In this document: piece after piece, positions 8,614 through 17,750 of the stretch | How the letters are laid out: every line of letters starts with the position of its first letter | How positions within the stretch are numbered: position 1 is the stretch's first letter | Origin: CAYXLI01 sp964464925 | GTDB taxonomy: Bacteria > Acidobacteriota > Terriglobia > Bryobacterales > Bryobacteraceae | DNA: 64,000 nucleotides | Reading direction: 5' to 3' | Assembly: GCA_964464925.1 (NCBI GenBank) | Contig: CAYXLI010000009.1 | Span: 1-64,000, forward strand | Notes under the pieces: model-generated | The model's input: the letters and a program-made list of their open reading frames with translations, nothing else | Database searches by the model: none | Told to the model about the DNA's origin: nothing | Made by a program: the position numbers and the translations under genes

Positions 8614-8940
8614 GTGGCGGCCTATCGCATATATCGCATGAAAGAGTCCGTTCGCCAGCAATTCCGCTGGGCGCCTCACACTATCGGGATTACCATGGCG
8701 AAGCCACGTGACTACGAATTGATTAACACAGTGGAAGCGGGCGGCGTCTACGCGCTCTGGATGCAATTGAAGGATACTGGAGATGCGCTTCAAGTGGGAG
8801 ATATATTAGAAGCGGAAGGTGGAGACTTACGCATCTATAAGTACGTCGGCTTTGAGGAGGCGCAATGGGTGGTCCCGGAAGTAAGAACGGGATTGGAATC
8901 GATTCCTCTGGCCGCGGGTGCTCCGCCCATTACCCAATAG
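8614..8940 (+). CDS. Small conserved-looking protein of unknown function
   Basis: The 108-residue protein starts with GTG at 8614; GGGGAG lies about ten bases upstream. It contains FRWAPHTIGITMAKPRDYEL and VEAGGVYALWMQLKDTG and has no signal peptide or membrane segment. I do not recognise a domain. The 2H phosphoesterase gene follows 20 bases later on the same strand, so the two may be co-transcribed. The regular codon use and good spacing argue that it is real. Confidence 0.65.
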   Translation: MAAYRIYRMKESVRQQFRWAPHTIGITMAKPRDYELINTVEAGGVYALWMQLKDTGDALQVGDILEAEGGDLRIYKYVGFEEAQWVVPEVRTGLESIPLAAGAPPITQ

Positions 8941-8960
8941 CTTTTTGGAGTGTAAGTTAG

Positions 8961-9545
8961 ATGGATCACGATCCGAGTCCGGATCGCATAAATTCTTTCG
9001 CCCTCGTAAGTTACATTGAGAATCGGTTGGGCGATTTCCTCACCCGTCTGAGGGATGAACTGGTTCCAGGTTGCACGGTTCCCGCGCATGTGACCGTCCT
9101 TCCTCCGCGCCCTGTGTGCGGAGAGGGTGCCGCCGCAGGACGAAGTCTTCGCGACAGAATCGGGGCATACGCCCCTTTCACTATCGAGATTAAGGACATC
9201 GACGTCTTCGCTGCCACCTCGGTAATCTTCGCGGAGATCGGCATCGGCCGTGCCGACTTGCGGCGCATTCATAACGAACTGAACACGGGCATGGTCGCTT
9301 ACAAGGAGCCGTACTCGTATCACCCGCATATCACGCTTGCCCAGAACATAGACAGTGCGAATGTGCCGGGGTTGTTCCAACTCGCGCGGCGGCGGTGGCA
9401 GGAATCCGGACTACCTCGCCAGTTCATTGTGGATACCATGCACTTCGTGCAGAACACGGTGCAAAACCGCTGGATCGATTTGATGAGTTATGAGTTAGAC
9501 GGCGATAAGGAGGGCGAGCTATCGCCCGTCCGGGTGCGGCGCTGA
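8961..9545 (+). CDS. 2'-5' RNA ligase family (2H phosphoesterase)
   Basis: The 194-residue protein has two HxTx motifs, AHVTVL (His43) and PHITLA (His123), which define the 2H phosphoesterase/LigT fold. Members hydrolyse cyclic phosphodiesters or join 2'-5' RNA ends; the substrate here is unknown. It should be cytoplasmic. A TTTTGGAGTG stretch precedes the ATG. The gene ends one base before the convergent DUF420 gene. Confidence 0.82.
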   Translation: MDHDPSPDRINSFALVSYIENRLGDFLTRLRDELVPGCTVPAHVTVLPPRPVCGEGAAAGRSLRDRIGAYAPFTIEIKDIDVFAATSVIFAEIGIGRADLRRIHNELNTGMVAYKEPYSYHPHITLAQNIDSANVPGLFQLARRRWQESGLPRQFIVDTMHFVQNTVQNRWIDLMSYELDGDKEGELSPVRVRR

Positions 9546-9546
9546 C

Positions 9547-9963
9547 TTACATCCTGTAGAGCATCCAGTAGACCACCACCCCCGTAACACTGACATACAA
9601 CCAGATGGGAAACGTAATCCGCGCCAGTTTCCTGTGCATGGCGAAGTTACCCTTCCACGCGCGAAACAGAGTCATCGGCGCCATCACTCCTACTACTGCA
9701 GCCAGCACCGTGTGCGTCAGCAGAATGGAGAAGTAAACCACACGAATAGGCCCGGTTTTCTGGAATCGGACGCTCCCGACCTGTGCGTGATAGATGAGAT
9801 AGCTGATCAGGAAGACCACCGAGACGCCAAACGCGGTCACCATGACGCGGCGGTGTACTTCCACTTTTCTGCGCCGGATTAGCGTGAAGCCCCATAGGAG
9901 GAGCAGCGCGGCCGTGGCGTTCAGACTTGCGTTGATTGCTGGTAGATCCCGGACCGTGATCAA
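9547..9963 (-). CDS. DUF420 membrane protein, oxidase-assembly context
   Basis: The 138-residue protein has four predicted membrane segments. Conserved histidines lie in the loops: EVHRRVM, YHAQVG, LLTHTVLAA and MHRKLARIT. This pattern fits the DUF420 family, which often travels with cytochrome oxidase assembly genes. The ATG overlaps the SCO stop by four bases (ATGA), so it is the third gene of a ctaB-SCO-DUF420 unit. A role in heme or copper delivery to the terminal oxidase is inferred from that context. Confidence 0.8.
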   Translation of the reverse strand: MITVRDLPAINASLNATAALLLLWGFTLIRRRKVEVHRRVMVTAFGVSVVFLISYLIYHAQVGSVRFQKTGPIRVVYFSILLTHTVLAAVVGVMAPMTLFRAWKGNFAMHRKLARITFPIWLYVSVTGVVVYWMLYRM

Positions 9964-10511
9964 GAACTGGCTCTCAATAGGGCTTGGATGTCCGAAATCA
10001 GCTTCTGGATGTTTTCCGGTTCAGAGGTGTCGTAGAAACCGCGGATGCGGGACTTCTCGTCAACCAAGACAAAACGCGTGCTGTGCTCGAGCGATCCGTC
10101 CAGGTCACCCAGATGGAACGTATCGTAGTTCAGCTTTTTCAGTTCGGCCCGCGTGCCCGTCAAAAGTGACCAGCGTGCCGGATCCGCCTTGTAACGATTT
10201 CCATAGGCGGCCAGGACTTCCGGGGTATCGCGGTCGGGATCGATCGTAAACGAGACAAACCGTACACTCGACTCCTTCACAGCTTTCTGCACCTGGTTCA
10301 TCTGCGTGCTCATGCGCGGGCAGGGGCCCGTGCAGTGGGTAAAGATGAAGTCACCAACCCAGATATGTCCGTCCAATCGCGCCTTACTTACGAACGGCTG
10401 ACCAGTCTGGTCCGTGAGAGCAAAATCGGGAACGACTCCCCAGGAAGGGAGCGGTGGAGTTCTGGTACAGGCTGAAAGAAGGATAGAGAGAAGGAGGACC
10501 GCGCGTTTCAC
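9960..10511 (-). CDS. SCO1/SenC copper chaperone, lipoprotein
   Basis: The 183-residue protein begins with a lipoprotein signal (LLSAC, Cys15). The thioredoxin-like domain carries the copper ligands Cys60 and Cys64 (HCTGPCP) and His143 (LEHSTRFVLVDE). SCO proteins deliver copper to the CuA or CuB site of cytochrome c oxidase on the outer face of the membrane. It lies between ctaB (four-base overlap) and the DUF420 gene (four-base overlap), consistent with oxidase biogenesis. The oxidase subunit genes are not in the window. Confidence 0.9.
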   Translation of the reverse strand: MKRAVLLLSILLSACTRTPPLPSWGVVPDFALTDQTGQPFVSKARLDGHIWVGDFIFTHCTGPCPRMSTQMNQVQKAVKESSVRFVSFTIDPDRDTPEVLAAYGNRYKADPARWSLLTGTRAELKKLNYDTFHLGDLDGSLEHSTRFVLVDEKSRIRGFYDTSEPENIQKLISDIQALLRASS

Positions 10512-11359
10512 AACTTCGGATGGTCCATCAGCATCAGACCGTAAAGCACGGGGAGATACACGATGGAGGCGAGCAGGACTCGCTTGGCCTCCACCCGAGT
10601 CCGGTGACGGGCAATCATTACGCCAGAGTAGAAATACAAGGCACCCAGCAGGAGGGCGCCGAGCAGGTACAAGTTGCCCGACATGCCGAGATACCGCGGA
10701 ACCAGGCTGATGGGAATCAAGGCCAGCGAGTAGAACAGAATCTGCCGGACGGTCCGTTCTCCGTTGTCATCCACCACAGGGAGCATCTTGATGCCCGCAT
10801 TTGAATAGTCCTCCCGATACAACCACGCGATGGCGTAGAAGTGCGGGAATTGCCAGAGGAACAGGATCGCAAACAGCGCCAGGCCCTCCGCCGTGATCTC
10901 GCCGCGTGACGCCGCGAACCCAATCAGGGGAGGCATGGCACCAGGAATCGCGCCGATCGTAGTGGAGTGAGGCGTGCGTTGCTTCAGGGGCGTGTAGACG
11001 AAGAGATAGCTGCATAGGGTGAAAACACCCAGCAGAGACGTCAGCGGGTTCGCCCCGAACCAGAGTTCCACTGAGCCGGCAATAGAGAGGAACGTCGCGA
11101 ACACAAGCGCGCCGTTGGCCGAAATGCGGTGCCCAGGAATAGGACGCCCCTTTGTACGAGCCATTTTGGCATCCGCATCGCGCTCCCACCACTGGTTCAG
11201 CGCCGCCGTTCCCGAAGCGATAAGCCCCGTCCCTACAAGCGTATGAAGCAGCACAGACCACGTCCAGCCATCCTGGGCGCCGAAGTAGAACCCCATACCG
11301 GTGCTCATCAGAATCAGCCAGGTGATGCGTGGCTTCGTTAACGCAATGTAGTCTTTCAT
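10508..11359 (-). CDS. ctaB: Protoheme IX farnesyltransferase (heme o synthase)
   Basis: The 283-residue UbiA-family membrane enzyme converts heme b to heme o for the terminal oxidase. It has the first Asp-rich motif NQWWERDADAKMARTKGRPI and the KDYIALTKPRITWL N-terminus typical of CyoE/CtaB, with about nine membrane segments. The ATG at 11359 is chosen because homologues begin with this KPR segment; the frame extends to 11395 without family sequence. It is the first gene of the ctaB-SCO-DUF420 unit. The 292 bases upstream, before icd on the other strand, hold no gene I can support. Confidence 0.92.
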   Translation of the reverse strand: MKDYIALTKPRITWLILMSTGMGFYFGAQDGWTWSVLLHTLVGTGLIASGTAALNQWWERDADAKMARTKGRPIPGHRISANGALVFATFLSIAGSVELWFGANPLTSLLGVFTLCSYLFVYTPLKQRTPHSTTIGAIPGAMPPLIGFAASRGEITAEGLALFAILFLWQFPHFYAIAWLYREDYSNAGIKMLPVVDDNGERTVRQILFYSLALIPISLVPRYLGMSGNLYLLGALLLGALYFYSGVMIARHRTRVEAKRVLLASIVYLPVLYGLMLMDHPKL

Positions 11360-11651
11360 CAGGGATTTACCGGCATAGAAACACCCCCGGGGCACCGAGC
11401 GGGCCAGTCGTTAAGACCGCGGCTGCTGTGACTGGATGTGAGGCGCTACCAAGGAATGAGGGACAACCGGCACTCCGGCCTTCCCCTGCTGCTTCGTCCA
11501 AAATAGTATTGTACCCCGTTTCGAGTCTGTCTCTCTAATTGAATGGATTCAGCAGTAGCTCCGGGGTTTCAGAAGGTATTGATCCGCCGGTTGTCGAACC
11601 GGAAATTGCCTAACAGTTGAGGCTGCCGTGATATTTTAGTGTTTCACCCCC

Positions 11652-13097
11652 ATGGCAAATTCAACTCCCATAACGGTCGCCCACGGCGACGGCATCGGCC
11701 CTGAGATCATGGAGGCCAGCCTCCACATCCTGAAGGAAGGTGGCGCGCGGCTCGATATCGAAACGATCGAGATCGGCGAAAAAGTCTACCTGCGCGGCAA
11801 TAGTGCCGGAATTGACAAGAGCGCATGGGATTCGCTACGGCGCACGAAGGTTTTCTATAAAGCTCCGATCACCACCCCCCAGGGCGGGGGCTTTAAGAGC
11901 CTGAACGTGACCACGCGCAAGATGCTCGGCCTGTACGCAAACGTGCGGCCCTGCGTCGCTTATCACCCCTATATCGACACCAAGCACCCGAAGATGGATG
12001 TCGTTATCGTGCGCGAAAACGAAGAGGATGTCTACGGCGGCATTGAGCATCGTCAGAGCAACGACACCATGCAGTGCCTGAAGCTGATCAGCCGCGGCGG
12101 CTGCGAGCGCATCGTGCGTTACGCGTTCGATTATGCCCGCGCGAACGACCGCAAGAAGGTCACGTGCTTCACCAAAGACAACATCATGAAGATCACCGAC
12201 GGCCTGTTCCACAAGGTCTTCGATGAGGTGGCGGCAGAGTACTCCGACATTCAGAACGAACACTGGATTGTGGACATCGGCGCGGCGAAACTTGCCGACA
12301 CGCCCGAAGCATTTGACGTAGTGGTGATGCCGAACCTGTACGGCGACATCCTGTCCGACGTGGCCGCGCAGATTGCAGGTTCGGTCGGTCTGGCCGGCTC
12401 GGCCAATATCGGTGTGAAGTATGCGATGTTCGAAGCGATCCACGGGTCTGCCCCGCGCCGCGCCGGTCAGAATCTGGCGAACCCGAGCGGCCTGTTCCTC
12501 GGCGGTGTCATGATGTTGGCCCACATCGGCCAGGCTGACGTTGCCGAGCGCGTTCACAATGCGTGGCTCCGCACCATCGAAGACGGCATCCACACTTATG
12601 ACATTTTTGTGGAAGGCATCAGCAAGCAGAAGGTCGGAACGAAGGAATTCGCCCAAGCTGTGGTCGCGCGCCTGGGCCAGAAGCCGGAGAAACTGAAGGC
12701 CGCTTCCTACAAGCCGCAGCCGAAGCAGACAGTCTCCGCGAGCAAGCATCCGCGACAGAAGAAGGACATGGTCGGCGTCGACGTGTTCCTCGATTGGGTG
12801 GGCGGCACTCCGGATGAACTCGGCGCCATGGTCGAGAAGCTCTGCGGCAGCGATTTGAAGCTGGTCATGATTGATAACCGCGGGACGAAGGTTTACCCCG
12901 ACGGTCTGCCGGACACCGTCGTCGGTGACACCTGGCGCTGCCGCTTCATGAATAAGCAGCAGGGCGGTACTGTTTCGCACGGCCAGATCCTCGATCTGCT
13001 GCAGCGTGTGAACGAAGCAAAGCTCGACTTCATCAAGCTGGAGAGCCTCTGCAACTTCGATGGTCAGGCCGGGTACTCTCTCGGCCAGGGGCAATGA
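11652..13097 (+). CDS. icd: Isocitrate dehydrogenase, Thermus/alpha-proteobacterial type
   Basis: The 481-residue protein oxidatively decarboxylates isocitrate to 2-oxoglutarate in the TCA cycle. It shows the isocitrate/isopropylmalate dehydrogenase signatures (HGDGIGPE, ENEEDVYGGIEHRQ, NLYGDILSDVAAQIAGSVG, AIHGSAPR). A C-terminal extension from about residue 350 is typical of the longer bacterial class rather than the E. coli type. Whether NAD or NADP is used cannot be decided reliably from the sequence. TTGCCT (11606) and TGATAT (11629), spaced by 17, might be the promoter. The stop overlaps purE by four bases, so icd leads a purine operon. Confidence 0.93.
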   Translation: MANSTPITVAHGDGIGPEIMEASLHILKEGGARLDIETIEIGEKVYLRGNSAGIDKSAWDSLRRTKVFYKAPITTPQGGGFKSLNVTTRKMLGLYANVRPCVAYHPYIDTKHPKMDVVIVRENEEDVYGGIEHRQSNDTMQCLKLISRGGCERIVRYAFDYARANDRKKVTCFTKDNIMKITDGLFHKVFDEVAAEYSDIQNEHWIVDIGAAKLADTPEAFDVVVMPNLYGDILSDVAAQIAGSVGLAGSANIGVKYAMFEAIHGSAPRRAGQNLANPSGLFLGGVMMLAHIGQADVAERVHNAWLRTIEDGIHTYDIFVEGISKQKVGTKEFAQAVVARLGQKPEKLKAASYKPQPKQTVSASKHPRQKKDMVGVDVFLDWVGGTPDELGAMVEKLCGSDLKLVMIDNRGTKVYPDGLPDTVVGDTWRCRFMNKQQGGTVSHGQILDLLQRVNEAKLDFIKLESLCNFDGQAGYSLGQGQ

Positions 13098-13588
13098 GCG
13101 ATACGGCCAAACCCCTAGTCGCTGTCATCATGGGCAGCAAGTCGGATTGGGAGACGATGCGGCACGCGGATGAAATGCTGGCGTGCTTCGGCGTGCCGCA
13201 TGAGTGCTCCATCATTTCCGCACACCGGACGCCGCTCGAAATGGCGGCGTTCGCAGCATCCGCTGAAGAGCGCGGAATCGAAGTAATCATCGCCGGAGCA
13301 GGCGGTGCAGCTCATCTCCCCGGCATGGTGGCATCGCAGACCTGCGTGCCTGTGCTCGGCGTGCCTGTCCAGAGCCGCGCGTTGAACGGACTCGATTCTT
13401 TGCTCTCCATCGTGCAAATGCCAGGCGGAATTCCTGTCGGGACGCTGGCGATCGGCAAGGCGGGCGCGACGAATGCCGCTCTCCTCGCCATTGCTATTCT
13501 CTCCAACTCGCGTCCGGACCTGCGCAGGAAATTGAAGCAGTTTCGAACCGATCAAACCACGAAAGTCAAACAAGACAAACTTTCATGA
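13094..13588 (+). CDS. purE: N5-carboxyaminoimidazole ribonucleotide mutase
   Basis: The 164-residue class I PurE moves the carboxylate of N5-CAIR to give CAIR in purine synthesis. It has GSKSDWETM (substrate phosphate), SAHRTP with the catalytic histidine, and GAGGAAHLPGM. The ATG overlaps the icd stop (ATGA), and its own TGA overlaps the purK start in the same way. The immediate purK neighbour supports the two-step PurK/PurE route rather than class II carboxylation. Confidence 0.95.
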   Translation: MSDTAKPLVAVIMGSKSDWETMRHADEMLACFGVPHECSIISAHRTPLEMAAFAASAEERGIEVIIAGAGGAAHLPGMVASQTCVPVLGVPVQSRALNGLDSLLSIVQMPGGIPVGTLAIGKAGATNAALLAIAILSNSRPDLRRKLKQFRTDQTTKVKQDKLS

Positions 13589-14712
13589 GCCCTGTCCTGC
13601 CCGGCGCAACCATCGGCGTGCTCGGAAGCGGCCAGCTCGGCCGTATGTTCGCTATTGCAGCCCGACGCATGGGCTACCGCGTCCACACTTTCTCTCCGGA
13701 CGAGGACACACCCACGGGGCAGGTGTCCGACCTCGAAATTCAGGCCGACTACAACGACCTCGATCGTGTGCGCGAGTTCGCTCGCGCCGTCCAGGTGGTC
13801 ACGTTTGAATTTGAAAACGTGCCCGCAGCCACTGCCGCGGCCGCTGCGGAGTGTACGATCGTGCGTCCGGCGGGCTCCGTCCTCCACACAACGCAGCATC
13901 GCCTGCGGGAGAAGCGCTTTCTGCGCGCGGCCGGTCTTCCCATCACCGGCTTCACCGAGGTGAACTCGCTGGAAGAGCTGCACGCTGCTATCGAGCACCA
14001 AGGCCTTCCCGGCATCCTCAAGAGTGCCGATTTCGGTTACGACGGGAAGGGCCAGTTCCGCATCGATACCGAGGCCCAAGCAGTGGAGGCCTGGCGGGCA
14101 GTCAACGCCAAACAAGCTGTTCTCGAAGCGCTGGTCGACTTTCAATGTGAAGTCTCCGTCGTCGCGGCGCGGGGCGTGGACGGCAGCTTCGCTCACTATC
14201 AGGTAATCGGGAACGAACATCAGCGCGGTATTCTGGACGTCTCCATTTCACCGGCCCACGTCAGCGGCCGTACGCTGCAGGATGCAGTGGAAATCGCGCG
14301 CACCGTGTTGGAGAAATTGGAAGTAGTCGGCGTGCTCTGCACAGAGTTTTTTGTACGGAAGGATGGATCGGTCCTGATCAACGAACTTGCGCCGCGCCCG
14401 CACAATTCAGGACACCTCACCTTTGATGCATGCGTCACCAGCCAGTTCGAACAGCAGCTTCGCGCCGTATGCGGTCTGCCTCTTGGCTCGACCGAGCAAC
14501 TGTGTCCCGCGGCGATGGCCAATCTGCTTGGCGACCTGTGGGCAGACGGCGAGCCCGACTGGCCGGCAGCAATTTCGGTCCCCAACGTGAAGCTGCATCT
14601 TTATGGGAAGCTCGAAGCCCGTCCGGGCCGTAAAATGGGCCACCTCACCGCGCTCGGACCGGATGCGGAGAACGCCGTGCGGAAAGCGCGCGCTCTGCTC
14701 GCGCGGCGGTGA
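13585..14712 (+). CDS. purK: N5-carboxyaminoimidazole ribonucleotide synthase
   Basis: The 375-residue ATP-grasp enzyme joins bicarbonate to AIR with ATP, feeding PurE. Visible family features are the N-terminal GVLGSGQLGRM, the ATP-grasp segment LKSADFGYDGKGQ, and the metal-binding FFVRKDGSVLINELAPRPHN. The length matches the family. It overlaps purE upstream and the NAD(P)-binding gene downstream by four bases each. Confidence 0.95.
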   Translation: MSPVLPGATIGVLGSGQLGRMFAIAARRMGYRVHTFSPDEDTPTGQVSDLEIQADYNDLDRVREFARAVQVVTFEFENVPAATAAAAAECTIVRPAGSVLHTTQHRLREKRFLRAAGLPITGFTEVNSLEELHAAIEHQGLPGILKSADFGYDGKGQFRIDTEAQAVEAWRAVNAKQAVLEALVDFQCEVSVVAARGVDGSFAHYQVIGNEHQRGILDVSISPAHVSGRTLQDAVEIARTVLEKLEVVGVLCTEFFVRKDGSVLINELAPRPHNSGHLTFDACVTSQFEQQLRAVCGLPLGSTEQLCPAAMANLLGDLWADGEPDWPAAISVPNVKLHLYGKLEARPGRKMGHLTALGPDAENAVRKARALLARR

Positions 14713-15329
14713 ATGTTCTTGTGCTCGGCGCCAGCGGGCGCACCGGCAGTCTGATTGTTTCCGAACTTTTTGGCCAGGGTCATCAAGCAACCGTACTGGC
14801 CCGCGAACCTCGGCGCGTGCGTTCACATGCCGGGCGGGTCCGCATTTACAAGGGCTCGGTCTTCGACGCCGAGTCGCTTGACCTTGCCATGGCAGGCCAA
14901 CACGCCGTCATCTATGCTCTGGCTCACGACAACATATTTCCTCCCATTACCTTTTACCGCGAGAGCACACGCCTTGTCCTCGCCTCTATGCGAAAGCACC
15001 TGGTGCAAAGGCTGATTTGCATCACGGCGTTTGGAGTTGGCGACAGCCGGGGCCACGGTAACTGGCTGTATGAAAATGTACTGGCGCGCCACGTCCTTGC
15101 TGACAAGAGCGAGCAGGAAGATCTCATCCGTGCCTCCTCGTGCGATTGGATCATCGTTCGCCCAGCTCGTTTAGTCGACGGAAAGGCAACACGCCATTAC
15201 GAAGCTACACACTCCTTAAGCTCACTACGCCGCGCCGGCCGGATTTCCCGCGCGGATCTCGCACAATTCTGCGTATCGCAACTCGCATCTGACGAATTTC
15301 TCCATAAGACTCCTCTGCTGAGTTATTGA
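14709..15329 (+). CDS. NAD(P)-binding atypical SDR protein
   Basis: The 206-residue protein has a Rossmann fold beginning NVLVLGASGRTGSLIV and the CDWIIVRPARLVDG segment of the biliverdin-reductase-B/NmrA-like atypical SDR group. It lacks the classical YxxxK catalytic pair, as many members do. Its substrate is unknown. The GTG at 14709 overlaps the purK stop (GTGA), placing it in the icd-purE-purK transcript. Confidence 0.82.
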   Translation: MNVLVLGASGRTGSLIVSELFGQGHQATVLAREPRRVRSHAGRVRIYKGSVFDAESLDLAMAGQHAVIYALAHDNIFPPITFYRESTRLVLASMRKHLVQRLICITAFGVGDSRGHGNWLYENVLARHVLADKSEQEDLIRASSCDWIIVRPARLVDGKATRHYEATHSLSSLRRAGRISRADLAQFCVSQLASDEFLHKTPLLSY

Positions 15330-15352
15330 GATTTCCGTTATGCTTGTCTGTC

Positions 15353-16441
15353 ATGGACATTCAGGAAGCGACAGCTGCTTATGAGAAGTGGCTCGGCCGT
15401 TCGATTCGCCTCGTTCCGGAAGACCTCACATTCAAGCACGAGCAAATGGCGGCCGACGAATTCTCCTTCTTCCGCGCTACGTTCTACCGCTGGATGCAAC
15501 TCTGGCCCGAGGTCTGCGCCGATGTCGAAGATGCGCCCGAGGTGCTTGCCTGTGGAGATCTGCACATCGAGAACTACGGCACCTGGCGAGATACGGAAGG
15601 AAGGCTGGTGTGGGGCGTCAACGACTTCGATGAAGCTTATCCCCTGCCCTACACGCAGGACCTGGTCCGCCTGGCGACAAGTTCGCACCTTGCCAGGCCG
15701 GCTCTTGCGCGCCGGGACGCTTGCGAGGCGATCCTCACCGGTTATCGGGATGCGCTGAACGGAGGCGGAAAGCCTTTTCTCCTGGCCGAGCACCATGTCT
15801 GGCTTCGCGACGCCGCATGGAATGAATTGCGCGACCCTGTGCACTTTTGGGAGAAGCTCAAGGCTCTCAAACCGTGGAAAGGAAAGGTGCCGGCCGATGC
15901 CCGTAAGGCTCTGGATAAGACCATTCCTAAAAACGCGGACAAGGTCGTGTACCTCAAACGCACAAGCGGACTGGGAAGCCTGGGCCGCGAACGCATCGTC
16001 GCGCTTACGGAATGGTGCGGCGGATTGCTGGCCCGCGAGGCAAAATCGCAGACCCCTTCCGCCTGTGTGTTCGCCGCGGGCAAGAAGAGAGACCGTCAAT
16101 ATTATGACGACATTCTGCAGCAATCCGTCCGCAATCAGGATCCATGCCTGCGTGTGACAAAGACCTGGCTGTTCCGCCGGTTGTCACCGGATTGCTGCCG
16201 GATTGAGCTGAGCAGCCTGGCCAAGGTGCGCGACCAATCGAAGCTTCTGCAGGCGATGGGATTCGAAATCGGCAACGTGCATCTCGGCACTACGAAAGCG
16301 ATTCCGAAAATCCTCAAAGATCTGGACCGCCGGCCGGCCCACTGGCTGCACGAGCACTCGGTCGCTATGACGGAGGCGGTGCAGGCCGACTGGAGACGTT
16401 GGGGCAAAAAAGGTAAGGCTGCTAAGGCGGCCAAGGCGTGA
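15353..16441 (+). CDS. DUF2252 family protein (kinase-like fold)
   Basis: The protein has 362 residues from the ATG at 15353. It contains ACGDLHIENYGTWRDTEG and then VNDFDEAYPLPYTQDLVRLA. These resemble the catalytic loop and metal-binding Asp of aminoglycoside phosphotransferase/protein kinase-like enzymes, the pattern that defines DUF2252. The substrate is unknown. A Lys/Ala-rich tail closes the protein. A TTG at 15326 overlapping the upstream stop is an alternative start, but MDIQEATAAYEKWL looks like the family start. TATGCT at 15339 is a possible -10 box for a near-leaderless message. Confidence 0.8.
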   Translation: MDIQEATAAYEKWLGRSIRLVPEDLTFKHEQMAADEFSFFRATFYRWMQLWPEVCADVEDAPEVLACGDLHIENYGTWRDTEGRLVWGVNDFDEAYPLPYTQDLVRLATSSHLARPALARRDACEAILTGYRDALNGGGKPFLLAEHHVWLRDAAWNELRDPVHFWEKLKALKPWKGKVPADARKALDKTIPKNADKVVYLKRTSGLGSLGRERIVALTEWCGGLLAREAKSQTPSACVFAAGKKRDRQYYDDILQQSVRNQDPCLRVTKTWLFRRLSPDCCRIELSSLAKVRDQSKLLQAMGFEIGNVHLGTTKAIPKILKDLDRRPAHWLHEHSVAMTEAVQADWRRWGKKGKAAKAAKA

Positions 16442-17121
16442 CGTTCCATCCCCCGGATCTGGCTGTCCGCCTCCTGGTGGCGCTCCTGATGGGAGGAGCC
16501 ATCGGCCTCGAAAGACAGATTCATCATCACGAAGCCGCGCTACGAACGAACACGCTGGTATCTCTCGGTTCCGCGTTGTATATCACGCTGGCCCTCGCAT
16601 TGGGAGGAGATGGAGGAACATCTCGAGTCGCGGCGCAGATTATTACCGGTGTCGGCTTCCTCGGCGGTGGCGTGATACTCCGCGACGGGTTCCATATTCG
16701 TGGACTCACCACTGCCGCGACCCTCTGGTGTGCAGCCGCAATCGGAACAGTTGCCGGGATGGGACTGTATCTCGAGGCAGCCGCCGGCACGGCCGCCGTG
16801 CTGCTCGTCAATATTGTGATTCGGAGGATGAGCAATCGCATCGGCGGCGACTCTCCTCCTCCTGTTCCCGCCATGCGAGTGCATCTTCGCTTTGTCGTGG
16901 ACCGGGATGCGGAAGCGGCAGCGCTTGCCTCAGTCCTGGAGTCGGCGCGCACGCAAGGCTTCCATATCAGTTCTCAAACGACCGAGCCGCTCACCGTCAC
17001 TCAAATGTCCTCCGACATGCAGTTCGACGCCACGACGGAGAATGCGCGGTTCGATCCCATTATCGAGAATCTCTCCAGGGACGCTCGAATCCATTCATTC
17101 AGCTGGCACCAGAGCACGTGA
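16438..17121 (+). CDS. MgtC/SapB family membrane protein
   Basis: The 227-residue protein has the MgtC/SapB signature: LMGGAIGLERQ, RTNTLVSLGSALYI, VAAQIITGVGFLGGGVILRDG and RGLTTAATLWCAAAIG. An N-terminal membrane domain of about 130 residues is followed by a cytoplasmic ACT-like domain. MgtC proteins modulate F-type ATPase and adaptation to low magnesium in pathogens; environmental members are less well understood. The GTG start overlaps the DUF2252 stop, so it ends the icd-to-mgtC run. Confidence 0.85.
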   Translation: MTFHPPDLAVRLLVALLMGGAIGLERQIHHHEAALRTNTLVSLGSALYITLALALGGDGGTSRVAAQIITGVGFLGGGVILRDGFHIRGLTTAATLWCAAAIGTVAGMGLYLEAAAGTAAVLLVNIVIRRMSNRIGGDSPPPVPAMRVHLRFVVDRDAEAAALASVLESARTQGFHISSQTTEPLTVTQMSSDMQFDATTENARFDPIIENLSRDARIHSFSWHQST

Positions 17122-17138
17122 ACGGTTTGTTGCGTGTA

Positions 17139-17747
17139 CTAAGCCATTGCTTCCTGGGGAGCCATCTCCGGCGCCGGTAAGCGCAATCTCGGCGAGGCCG
17201 CCTCGGTGCTCTCTTCCAGATATTCCAGCCCGCGGAAGGTCAGCGCGTAACGCCCGTTATCGGTCCGTACGATGCGGCCCGATTCTCTCAGATACCAGAG
17301 GCTGAGTTCCAGATGCTCTCTGGGACAGCCCATGAATTGCTCCAGTTCGAAGATGTTCAGTGTTGGCTGATGCGGTTCATTCATCCGTTTGGTACACAGG
17401 AGAGATAGAATCGCGATCCGCTTCCGCCTCTCACCTTCGACCCCCTGCATGGATCCCGCTTCTTCGAAGATCTTCCACTTCACTCCCATGAACGTGCGGT
17501 ACTCGACATCGTAGCCTGCACGCTGCTCGGGGTCGCTTAGCACACGGTAGGCTTCCAGCACCTGATTGAACAGTTCGAGATCTCCGGTGTCCTTGTTGTC
17601 CGGATGATAGTGATGCGCAAGCAGGCGGTATACGCGCTGTACGGTCTCCAGGTGAGCGTTTGGGCTGATCTGTAAGACTTCGTAATAGTCTGGGAAGTCG
17701 TCGCGTCGCACTGTTCCAACAGTATGAACAAAAATGTGCGTTGGCAT
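17139..17747 (-). CDS. J-domain protein with C-terminal helical/winged-helix region
   Basis: The protein has 202 residues from the ATG at 17747; a TTG three bases earlier is possible. Residues 20-80 form a J domain with YYEVLQIS and the HPD motif at His48-Asp50 (YHPDNKD), which stimulates DnaK ATPase activity. It lacks the Gly/Phe and zinc-finger regions of DnaJ. Residues 115-185 (NIFELEQFMGCPREHLELSL, TFRGLEYLEE) look like a winged-helix or small helical module. It stands alone, convergent with the MgtC-like gene. Its client is unknown. Confidence 0.82.
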   Translation of the reverse strand: MPTHIFVHTVGTVRRDDFPDYYEVLQISPNAHLETVQRVYRLLAHHYHPDNKDTGDLELFNQVLEAYRVLSDPEQRAGYDVEYRTFMGVKWKIFEEAGSMQGVEGERRKRIAILSLLCTKRMNEPHQPTLNIFELEQFMGCPREHLELSLWYLRESGRIVRTDNGRYALTFRGLEYLEESTEAASPRLRLPAPEMAPQEAMA

Positions 17748-17750
17748 CAA

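Noticed and set aside
11835..13094. 419-codon open frame antisense to icd
   Set aside because: It is fully covered by a clear isocitrate dehydrogenase gene; the protein is His/Val/Leu-rich with no domain.
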